Shown here piece after piece: positions 42,386 to 49,244 of a stretch of 64,000 nt of DNA. How positions within the stretch are numbered: position 1 is the first letter of the stretch; each line of letters opens with the position of its first letter. A program made the translations under genes and the position numbers. The notes beneath the pieces were generated by a model. That model did not search any database and had not been told where the DNA came from. It worked only from the letters and a program-made list of their open reading frames with translations. The stretch is from Sphingomonas sp. AOB5 (lineage in GTDB: Bacteria; Pseudomonadota; Alphaproteobacteria; Sphingomonadales; Sphingomonadaceae), in NCBI RefSeq assembly GCF_029433115.1, contig NZ_JARNTV010000015.1, forward strand, positions 16,038 through 80,037, in the 5' to 3' direction.

Positions 42386-43524
42386 TTCAACCGCTCGACA
42401 ACCATCGCTACGCCGACCCCCTGCGCGCCGGTCGCAACGACGAGGCCGTAGGTGCCGTCGGCTTCGTCCAGCGCATCGAGCAGTGTCGACAGCAGTATCG
42501 CCCCGGTGGCGCCCATCGGGTGACCCTTGGCAATGTGGCCGCCGCCGACATTGACGCGATCCGGATCGACCAGCCGGTCGCGGAGGAACTTTGCGATCAC
42601 CACCGCGAAGGCCTCCATGAACTCCACCCGGTCCATATTTGCGAGGGTCAGGCCGGCGCGGGCGAGCGCAAGATCCATCGCGGTGAAACCCGCGAGGAGC
42701 GAGTCGCGCGCATCGCCGCCGGTCTCGGCGAAACCAAGGATGCGGGCGCGGGGGCGTTCGCCATGGCCGATCAGCGCGAGGCCCGCGCCATCGGCCATGG
42801 GCGGGGCATGGGCGACGCTGTGGCGATGGTCGATCTCCGCGCCGTCGAGCGCCGCGCGATACTGGTCGGCGAAGGCGGTGAAGGCGGCGGGCATGGCGGC
42901 GAGCTTGCCGGGATCGGTCGCGCGCGGGGCTTCGTCGCGGGTGAGCTTGCCCGCCGGAATGCGCGAGGCGAGCAAGGCGGGGCGATCCTCGGCGGCCAGC
43001 GCGCGGGTCTGTGAGGTGAGCGCGGCGGCATCCAGTTCGGCGCGGGTGATCCCTTCCTTCACCGCCAGAAGGTCCGCCGCGAGCGCCACGGGAATGTAGC
43101 GCAGTCGCGGCGGCAGGCTGGTGGCCGTGTAATAATCGGCCTGATCGGCCATGAAGGGCACGCGCGACATCATCTCGACGCCGCCGGCGAGCGCGCGATC
43201 CGTCACGCCCGCGTCGATCATCGCCGCGGCCTGACCGATGGCGGAAAGACCCGAGGCGCAGAAATTGTTGAGGCTGTGCGCGGCAGTTTCGGGCGGCATG
43301 CCCGCGGCGAGCTTGGCGATCATCGCGATATGCCCGCCCTGCGCGCCGATTTGCCCGACGCTGCCGATGGTCATCAGCCCGGCACTGCGCGGATCGCGAC
43401 CGCGCGCGTCGAGCGCATCGACGAGGTGCGCGATCAGGCCCTCTGGAGTCTCGGCCGCGAGACCGCCATCCTTCTTCGCCTTGCCGCGCGGAGTGCGGAC
43501 GGCATCGAGGATCAGCGCCTTCAT
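42382..43524 (-). CDS. Thiolase-like protein lacking the second catalytic cysteine
   Basis: 380 residues. C89 in NNFCASGLSA and the histidine in KGHPMGATGA are present, but the C-terminal CxGGG is replaced by VVATGAQGVGVAMVVE, where Thr or Ala stands for the cysteine that normally activates the substrate alpha-carbon. The enzyme may still perform thioester transfer, or may need a different base. ATG at 43524 overlaps the stop of the upstream dehydrogenase-like gene as ATGA; GTG at 43533 is less likely. The pair forms a two-gene operon divergent from the acyl-CoA synthetase at 44650. The acyl-CoA substrate is probably shared with that synthetase. Confidence 0.85.
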   Translation of the reverse strand: MKALILDAVRTPRGKAKKDGGLAAETPEGLIAHLVDALDARGRDPRSAGLMTIGSVGQIGAQGGHIAMIAKLAAGMPPETAAHSLNNFCASGLSAIGQAAAMIDAGVTDRALAGGVEMMSRVPFMADQADYYTATSLPPRLRYIPVALAADLLAVKEGITRAELDAAALTSQTRALAAEDRPALLASRIPAGKLTRDEAPRATDPGKLAAMPAAFTAFADQYRAALDGAEIDHRHSVAHAPPMADGAGLALIGHGERPRARILGFAETGGDARDSLLAGFTAMDLALARAGLTLANMDRVEFMEAFAVVIAKFLRDRLVDPDRVNVGGGHIAKGHPMGATGAILLSTLLDALDEADGTYGLVVATGAQGVGVAMVVERLN

Positions 43525-44561
43525 GCCTGCCACACGCCCTGCGGCTGATAGGCGAACAGGCCCGGCGGTGCGGCGACCACATCGGGGATGGCGCGGATCG
43601 CGACGGCCATGGTCGCGTCGGTCAGCGCGCGGCTGGGCGGGGCGGTAGGATCGCCTTCATGGATGTCGAGCGTCATGCGCACATTGGGGCGGCCGGTGAT
43701 GTCGACGATCCAGTGACCCGTGGTGCCGTCGCCATGCAGGCTGGGATCGGCGGTCCACAGGATCGCGAGCGTCATCGCCACGCCATTGGCCAAATGCGCG
43801 GTCCAGCGCCAATGGGTCGCGGCGACCCGGCCCTGCGCGATGGTACCCGCGGGGATGACGATCTCGCGCGGGGCGAGCACCAGGTCGTGGTGCGGATCGA
43901 TCCGCTCGACATGGCTGCCCATCGCGTCAGCGGAGAAGTGCAGCACTTCGCTGAACAAGGTCGAATAGAGCGCGGCCAGCGGTCCGGTGCGGATATCGGA
44001 GACGGCGGGATCGGAGCCGAGGCCCATCAGCCCGAACACGAATTCGGGCGAGGCCATCGCCGAAGCGTCGACCGTTTCGCGGATCTCGATCGTCTCGATG
44101 CTGGCGCACATGGCGGTGGCGGCAAGGGTCAGCCGCTCGACCACGACGCCGGGCTGCACACCCACGCCCGCCAAGGTCACGCCGCCCCGGATCGCCGCGG
44201 CATGAAGCCGCTCGGCATAGGCGGCGCCATGTGCATGCGGCCAGTGGAAGCCTGCGGTGGAAACGACATTCTTGCCCGATTCGAGCAGGCGGATCACGTC
44301 CTCCGCCATCGCATCATAGGGCAAGGTGATGCGCGGCGTGTGCAGCACAACATCGGCGTCGGTTGCCAGCGTCGCCTCGATATCGTTGGTGGCGAGGATA
44401 CCGGTATCGGGCCGCCGCGCGATGGCGCCAGCGTCCATGCCTGATTTGGCCGGGCTATAGACATGGACCCCGGCCAGTTCGAGGCCGGGGGAATCGATGA
44501 TACGCCGCAGCGCGGTTCTGCCCATCGAGCCGGTGGCCCATTGGATGACGCGGATCATCAC
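43521..44561 (-). CDS. DapB-fold NAD(P)-dependent dehydrogenase-like protein
   Basis: 346 residues. The N-terminus IRVIQWATGSMGRTALRRII is a Rossmann nucleotide-binding motif, with the rest like dihydrodipicolinate-reductase-fold proteins such as 2,4-diaminopentanoate dehydrogenase. VVSTAGFHWPHAHG and AGVGVQPGVVVERLTLAATA are conserved-looking loops. True DapB activity is unlikely because the length and the C-terminal domain differ. It probably oxidises or reduces a keto/amino or aldehyde group on a catabolic intermediate. First gene of the operon with the thiolase-like protein; divergent from 44650. Confidence 0.72.
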   Translation of the reverse strand: MMIRVIQWATGSMGRTALRRIIDSPGLELAGVHVYSPAKSGMDAGAIARRPDTGILATNDIEATLATDADVVLHTPRITLPYDAMAEDVIRLLESGKNVVSTAGFHWPHAHGAAYAERLHAAAIRGGVTLAGVGVQPGVVVERLTLAATAMCASIETIEIRETVDASAMASPEFVFGLMGLGSDPAVSDIRTGPLAALYSTLFSEVLHFSADAMGSHVERIDPHHDLVLAPREIVIPAGTIAQGRVAATHWRWTAHLANGVAMTLAILWTADPSLHGDGTTGHWIVDITGRPNVRMTLDIHEGDPTAPPSRALTDATMAVAIRAIPDVVAAPPGLFAYQPQGVWQA

Positions 44562-44649
44562 TTCCTCCCCTTTGCGAATCCCGCATAGGGCGATTGCGCG
44601 AGCGTGTCAGTCTATTTATGCAAGTCACTAGCGAAATGAGGAGAGAGCC
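44562..44649. promoter_or_regulatory. Divergent promoter region with CAAGTCACTAG
   Basis: 88 bases separate the DapB-fold operon and the acyl-CoA synthetase. CAAGTCACTAG at 44621-44631, within TTTATGCAAGTCACTAGCG, resembles CAAGTTAGTAC at 48535 and CAAGTAACTTG at 34728. AGGAGAGAG before the GTG at 44650 is the ribosome site. Confidence 0.4.
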
Positions 44650-46335
44650 GTGTTCCTGACCCCTGCGGAGCGCATCGCCGATTACGAATCGCGCGGCTGG
44701 TGGGAGGGGATCACGGTCGACGCCCTGTTCCGCCGTGCCGTCGCCGGCGGCGTCGACGGCCTGGCGCTGGTCGATCCGCTCAATCGCGCCGATCTGGACG
44801 GCGTTGCGCCCGAACGGCTGAGCTGGCGCGCGCTGGACGCGCGGGTCGGGCGGATGGCGGCGGGGCTGCTCGCGGCGGGACTGGTCAAGGACGACATCGT
44901 CGCGGTCCAGCTTCCCAACACGGTGGACGCGGTGATCCTGTTTCTCGCCGCCGCGCGCATAGGGCTGATCGTCAGCCCGGTGGTGATGCAATATCGCGAG
45001 CATGAGCTGGGGCATATCGTCGAGCGGACGCAGCCCAAGGCATTCGTGACGGTGCCGATGTTCGCGGGGCACGATCATGTCGCGATGGTCGCCCGGCTGG
45101 GCATGCGCGTGCTGGTGCTGGGCGAAGCGGCGGGCGCGGAGGATTTGCTGGCGCTCGCCCGCGCTGCCGATCCGCTGTCGGCCGAGGCCTATGCTGCGCA
45201 GCATAAGGTCGCGGCGGGCGAGGTGCTGACGATCTGCTGGACCTCGGGCACCGAGGCGCGGCCCAAGGGCGTGCCGCGCGATCACAATCATTGGGTGCTC
45301 AATGGAAAGCTGGTGGCCGAGGCTGGCGACATGCGGCCGGGCGAGACGTTGCTCAACCCGTTCCCGCTGGTGAATATCGGATCGATCGGCGGGTTGGTGA
45401 TGCCGTGGCTGACGATTCAGGGGACGCTGGTGTTGCACCACCCGTTCGATCTCGGCGTGTTCCTGCGCCAGATCGCGGCGGAGCGCGTGAACTATACCAT
45501 CGCGCCGCCCGCGGTTCTGACCGCCCTGCTCAAACAGCCCGCGATGCTGGCCGATGCCGACCTGTCCTCGCTGCGCGCGGTGGGATCGGGATCGGCGCCG
45601 CTGTCGCCGTGGCTGATCTCGGGCTGGCGCGACGGGCATGGGGTGGAAGTGTGCAACATGTTCGGATCGAACGAAGGCGCGTCGCTCTTCTCCAATCATG
45701 TCGATGTGCCCGATCCGGAGGAGCGCGCGCGCTTCTTCCCGCGGCTGGGCGGCGAGGGGGTGGAATGGCCATGCCTAATGCACCGGGTGATGCGCTCGCG
45801 GCTGGTCGATCCGGCGACCGAGGCGGAGATCACCGAGCCGGGTATTGCGGGTGAATTGCGGGTCGACGGGGCGTTCCTGTTCAGCGGGTACTGGCGCGCG
45901 GAGGACCCGGCGGCGGCGTTCGATGAGCGGGGCTGGTTCCGCACCGGCGACCTGTTCGAGATCGCGGGCGAGGGCGGGCGCTTCTATCGCTTCGTTGGGC
46001 GCAGCAAGGAGATCATCATGCGCGGCGGGGTCAACATCTCTCCCGCCGAACTGGACGATCTGCTGACCGGCATGCCTTCGGTGCGTGAGGCGGCGGTGGT
46101 GGGTATCCCCGATCCTGTGCTGGGCGAACGCGTTGCGGTGGCGGTGGTACCGCAGGGCGATGCGCCGTCCCTGGCAGACGTCACCGCATGGCTGCGCCTT
46201 CGTGACGTGGCGGTCTTCAAGCAGCCCGAACGGCTGGTGGTGCTTGACGCCCTGCCGCGAAACGCGATGAACAAGATCGTACGCAGCAATTTGCGCGAGA
46301 CCGTGCTGGCCGCGATGCAGGGAGATACGAAGTGA
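44650..46335 (+). CDS. AMP-dependent acyl-CoA synthetase
   Basis: 561 residues, ANL superfamily. Motifs: CWTSGTEARPKGVPRDHNHW (about residues 197-216), MFGSNEGAS as A5, WFRTGDLFEI as A7, the hinge GRSKEIIMRGGVNISP near 450 and the acylation lysine region ALPRNAMNKIVRSN near 540. GSNEG instead of the common GxTE suggests a specialised aryl or cyclic acid substrate, comparable to cyclohexanecarboxylate- or benzoate-type ligases, but this cannot be settled from sequence. GTG start at 44650 after GGAGAGAG. Followed, with overlapping stop, by the Tat-leader DUF3237 gene. Confidence 0.88.
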   Translation: MFLTPAERIADYESRGWWEGITVDALFRRAVAGGVDGLALVDPLNRADLDGVAPERLSWRALDARVGRMAAGLLAAGLVKDDIVAVQLPNTVDAVILFLAAARIGLIVSPVVMQYREHELGHIVERTQPKAFVTVPMFAGHDHVAMVARLGMRVLVLGEAAGAEDLLALARAADPLSAEAYAAQHKVAAGEVLTICWTSGTEARPKGVPRDHNHWVLNGKLVAEAGDMRPGETLLNPFPLVNIGSIGGLVMPWLTIQGTLVLHHPFDLGVFLRQIAAERVNYTIAPPAVLTALLKQPAMLADADLSSLRAVGSGSAPLSPWLISGWRDGHGVEVCNMFGSNEGASLFSNHVDVPDPEERARFFPRLGGEGVEWPCLMHRVMRSRLVDPATEAEITEPGIAGELRVDGAFLFSGYWRAEDPAAAFDERGWFRTGDLFEIAGEGGRFYRFVGRSKEIIMRGGVNISPAELDDLLTGMPSVREAAVVGIPDPVLGERVAVAVVPQGDAPSLADVTAWLRLRDVAVFKQPERLVVLDALPRNAMNKIVRSNLRETVLAAMQGDTK

Positions 46336-46889
46336 TGAGCCGACGGGAAGCAATCGGAGTCGGCGCGGCGGCGCTGGCGGCGGGCGGTGCGGCTCCGGCG
46401 ATCGCGGGGGCGAGCGACCCGATGGCGCTGCCCGAGCCGAGCCTCGCTTTCGCCTTCCAGCTCGAGGTGACGCTCGGGCCGCCGCAGGAGCTGGGTGTGG
46501 TCGACGGCGTGCGCAAGCGGATCATCCCGATCACCGGCGGCAGTTTTTCCGGCGAGAAGATCAAGGGCGCGGTGATGCATGGCGGCGCCGACTGGCAGGA
46601 TATCCGGCCCGAGGACGGGCTGACCCGGGTGTTCGCGCATTACTGGCTGAAGGCCGATGACGGCGCGGTGATCTCGGTAAAGAACAACGGCGTGCGCCGC
46701 GCCCCGCCCGAGGTGATGAAGAAGATGATGGCGGGCGAGATCGTGCCGCCCGCAGACTATTATTTCCGGACCAACCCGGTGTTCGACACCGGCGCCGCGG
46801 CGCATCGCTGGCTGAACGAGAATATGTTCGTGTGCGTGGGCGCGAGGCTGCCGGACAAAGTGGTGATCCGGACGTATCTGGTGCTTTGA
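46335..46889 (+). CDS. DUF3237 family protein with Tat leader
   Basis: 184 residues. SRREAIGVGAAALAAGGAAP is a twin-arginine leader ending near AIAGA. The mature domain (FAFQLEVTLGPPQELGVVDG, RRIIPITGG-like KRIIPITGGSFSG, GGADWQDIRPEDGLTRVFAH, RTNPVFDTGAAAHRWLNENM) is a DUF3237 barrel, function unknown. The ATG at 46335 overlaps the stop of the acyl-CoA synthetase; a GTG one codon earlier is also possible. An exported version of a fold whose paralogue at 32544 is cytosolic. It is followed by a palindromic repeat and a convergent carotenoid oxygenase. Confidence 0.8.
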   Translation: MSRREAIGVGAAALAAGGAAPAIAGASDPMALPEPSLAFAFQLEVTLGPPQELGVVDGVRKRIIPITGGSFSGEKIKGAVMHGGADWQDIRPEDGLTRVFAHYWLKADDGAVISVKNNGVRRAPPEVMKKMMAGEIVPPADYYFRTNPVFDTGAAAHRWLNENMFVCVGARLPDKVVIRTYLVL

Positions 46890-46892
46890 CCC

Positions 46893-47018
46893 AATCCTCC
46901 CCCGCAAGGGGGAGGTGTCAGCGCAGCTGACGGAGGGGGAGGTAAGCGATCCGCTATCTTTAGTGATTCCGCCCCCTCCGCCGCCTTCGGCGTCACCTCC
47001 CCCTTGCGGGAGAGGATT
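46893..47018. repeat. Palindromic repeat element, copy 2 (AATCCTCC...GAGGATT)
   Basis: Begins AATCCTCCCCCGCAAGGGGG and ends CTTGCGGGAGAGGATT, so the two ends pair; internal GTCAGCGCAGCTGACGGAGG and GCCCCCTCCGCCGCCTTCGG match the arms of the element at 27813-27948. It lies between convergent genes, and its last base is the first base of the carotenoid oxygenase stop codon, so both transcripts would carry the hairpin at their 3' ends. Confidence 0.8.
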
Positions 47019-48475
47019 TAGGAACGCAGCAATTCCCGCCCAACCCAATGCGCGTGCGTCCCACTGCTGATCTTGTGCGGCAGCGCGATGCGGCAGACCG
47101 GGCCTTCCTCGAACCGCTTGCAATCGATCAGCACGCATTCCGATGTGCCGCGATTTTCGTCGATGATGAAGCTGACCAGATAGCCGTCATCCTCGTCCTT
47201 CGCGTCCACCCGCGGCGCGAACGGCGCTTCGCTGGCGTAGCGGCCTTCCTCCAGCTTGAGCGACCAGCTCTCGCCGGTTTCCAGATCATGCTTCACGAAG
47301 CCGTTGAACAGGAACCAGCCGGGCCGCGTCGTCGTGCTGTACGCATAGCGATAAGGGCGGCCGGCATAGGCCTGATTGAACATCCCGAATTCGAGGATGC
47401 GATCGTCGAGATGGCCTTCCTTCGTCTCGCCCGTCGCGAGGTTGAAACGCCAGCGGTGGAGCTTGGGGCGGAAGCTGTGCTCGTCGAGATAGCCCATCAG
47501 ATGACCATGCTCGCCCATGTCGGCGAGCGGCTCTGGCATCGGGTTTTCCTGGAAATAGCCGTCCATCACCACTTCGTCGCCATCCTCATAGGCGTTGAGG
47601 AAATGGAGAATGTAGGTGGGCTTCGCGTCGAACCAGCGGATATCCGCTTCGCCGCCATGGCGCGGGATCAGGGCAAAGCGCGAGGGCAGGTCGTGCATGC
47701 GCACCGCATGGATATCGCGTTCGAGCAGCTTCTGGTCCCAGAATACCGGCAGGTCGTTGAGGATCGACCAGTTCTCCGAAAAGCACATGTCGTGCGGCAG
47801 GCGCGGCCCGGGCAGCGGCACCGGCGTGTAGGTGACCAGCTTCCCCGAATGATCGACCACGCCGTAATGCATATAGGGCGCGTGCTTCGAGTAGTTGAAG
47901 AACATCAGCTCGCCGGTGCGGTCGTCCACCTTGGGATGCGCCGAGATGCCGTCAAGCGGCACCCAAGGGGCGACGCCGGTCTGCTCCAGCGTTTCGGGAT
48001 CGAGGACATAGCCTTCGCCGCACTGGTAGAAGGTCGAGATCGCCTTGCCCGCATGGACGATGATGTCAGTGCTGGAGGAATCCTTCAGCCGCCCGTGCGC
48101 GCCGAAGCCCGGCCGCGTCGACACGCCCGGCCCGTCCATCAGCCCGCCCCATAGCGACTGGCCCGCGCGCTGCTCCGCGTCGAAGCAGCGGGTGCGCACG
48201 AAGCGGTTGCGGTAGGATGCCTGACCGCCGCGGAAGTCGATCTGGTGGATCATCCCGTCGCCGTCGAAGGGGTGATGACGGCCCAGCGGCTGGTGGATCT
48301 GGTTCTCGGTATTGCGCAGATAGACGCCGTCGATGTCCGCGGGAATCGCACCCTCGATCACGTCGAGTTCGATCGCGTCGACTTCCTCCATCTGCGGCGT
48401 CCATGCGCCGGACAGATAGGGGTGGTTGCTCGGCTGTAGCGACGAACGGATCGCCGGCAGTCGCTCGACCTTCAT
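47018..48475 (-). CDS. Carotenoid oxygenase family protein (second)
   Basis: 485 residues. All four iron histidines can be placed: H180 (SAHPKVDD), H228 (LPHDMCFSEN), H291 (ILHFLNAYEDG) and H474 (GTHAHWV). NTENQIHQPLGRHHPFDGDG near residue 55 is the blade-1 family motif. It cleaves an alkene bond of a stilbene, phenylpropene or apocarotenoid with Fe(II) and O2, in the cytosol. It is only moderately similar to the copy at 29007, so the two probably take different substrates. ATG at 48475; it is divergent from the NTF2-like gene, with CAAGTTAGTAC between, and ends inside the palindromic repeat. Confidence 0.9.
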   Translation of the reverse strand: MKVERLPAIRSSLQPSNHPYLSGAWTPQMEEVDAIELDVIEGAIPADIDGVYLRNTENQIHQPLGRHHPFDGDGMIHQIDFRGGQASYRNRFVRTRCFDAEQRAGQSLWGGLMDGPGVSTRPGFGAHGRLKDSSSTDIIVHAGKAISTFYQCGEGYVLDPETLEQTGVAPWVPLDGISAHPKVDDRTGELMFFNYSKHAPYMHYGVVDHSGKLVTYTPVPLPGPRLPHDMCFSENWSILNDLPVFWDQKLLERDIHAVRMHDLPSRFALIPRHGGEADIRWFDAKPTYILHFLNAYEDGDEVVMDGYFQENPMPEPLADMGEHGHLMGYLDEHSFRPKLHRWRFNLATGETKEGHLDDRILEFGMFNQAYAGRPYRYAYSTTTRPGWFLFNGFVKHDLETGESWSLKLEEGRYASEAPFAPRVDAKDEDDGYLVSFIIDENRGTSECVLIDCKRFEEGPVCRIALPHKISSGTHAHWVGRELLRS

Positions 48476-48561
48476 GAGATACCCCTCTCCGAAACACTCT
48501 TCATTGCCGGGCTAGCGCGGAAGGTTTGTTTGTGCAAGTTAGTACGCGAGAGGAACGCGAA
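48476..48561. promoter_or_regulatory. Divergent promoter region with CAAGTTAGTAC
   Basis: 86 bases between the second carotenoid oxygenase and the NTF2-like gene. TTTGTGCAAGTTAGTACGCG (48528-48547) aligns with TTTATGCAAGTCACTAGCG upstream of 44650, identical at TTT.TGCAAGT.A.TA. The site is central enough to serve both promoters. Confidence 0.4.
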
Positions 48562-49053
48562 ATGCATATCGGGACCCTGTTGGCCATGACCGCCCTGATC
48601 GTGACGCCCATCGCCGCGGGTCCCGCAGCATCCGCCCATATTCCAGCACAGGAGAGTGAAGTGGCCAAGGACCCCCGCATCGTCGTCGTCGAGGAGATGA
48701 TCCACGCCTGGAACGTGCGCGACTGGAAGAAGGTGGGCGATCTGTTCGCCGAAGACGGCGTGCTGCATTCGATGATGATCGAGCCGGTCACCGGGCGCGC
48801 GCAGATCGCGGCGCGGATCGAGGCGCTGGGCGCGGGGATCGATTCGATCACGCTGCACATCCACAATATCGGCATCGTCGGCGATGTCGTGGTGATCGAG
48901 CGGACCGACGAGTTCGTCTATAACGGCCATCACGGCAAGGTGCCGGTGGTCGGCGTGCTCGAGATCGAGAATGGCAAGGTGAAGGTCTGGCGCGAATATT
49001 ACGACCGCGCGCAGTTGCTGGCGCAGATGGGCGTCTCGCCGGGGGATCATTGA
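48562..49053 (+). CDS. NTF2/SnoaL-like protein (limonene-epoxide hydrolase type)
   Basis: 163 residues from ATG 48562: a Sec-type leader (MHIGTLLAMTALIVTPIAAG, cut after ASA) and a domain with VVVEEMIHAWNVRDWKKVGD, FAEDGVLHSMMIEPVTGR and VWREYYDRAQLLAQMG. The Asp/Arg/Trp pattern is that of limonene-1,2-epoxide hydrolase and related small epoxide hydrolases or ketosteroid-isomerase-fold proteins. A second start is credible: GTG at 48661 has AGGAGAG at ideal spacing and would give a 130-residue cytosolic protein without the leader. Whether one or both forms exist decides the compartment. Divergent from the carotenoid oxygenase, so it may act on an epoxide or related product of the same pathway. 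Confidence 0.8.
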   Translation: MHIGTLLAMTALIVTPIAAGPAASAHIPAQESEVAKDPRIVVVEEMIHAWNVRDWKKVGDLFAEDGVLHSMMIEPVTGRAQIAARIEALGAGIDSITLHIHNIGIVGDVVVIERTDEFVYNGHHGKVPVVGVLEIENGKVKVWREYYDRAQLLAQMGVSPGDH

Positions 49054-49077
49054 GGTTGCATTCGGCTTCGCTGAATG

Positions 49078-49158
49078 GCGGCACCGGCCCGCTCCCCCAC
49101 CCGACCACCCAACAGGATATGCTATGGGAGGCCGGGTGGGGGAGCGGGCCGGTGCCGC
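49078..49158. repeat. Long perfect inverted repeat (26-bp arms)
   Basis: Arms at 49078-49103 and 49133-49158 are perfectly complementary over 26 bases (GCGGCACCGGCCCGCTCCCC... against ...GGGGAGCGGGCCGGTGCCGC) with a 29-base spacer. It lies 24 bases after the NTF2-like gene and before the HxlR-type gene. It has no coding potential; it may be a third dispersed palindromic element family or a terminator/attenuator lacking a U-tract. Confidence 0.85.
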
Positions 49159-49244
49159 ATCCACGCAAGTGGATCGAACGAGCCTTGGCTTTCGCGGATC
49201 GTGCCATGCGCGCTATAGGGGTGCGATGAGCGGGCGATATTGAC

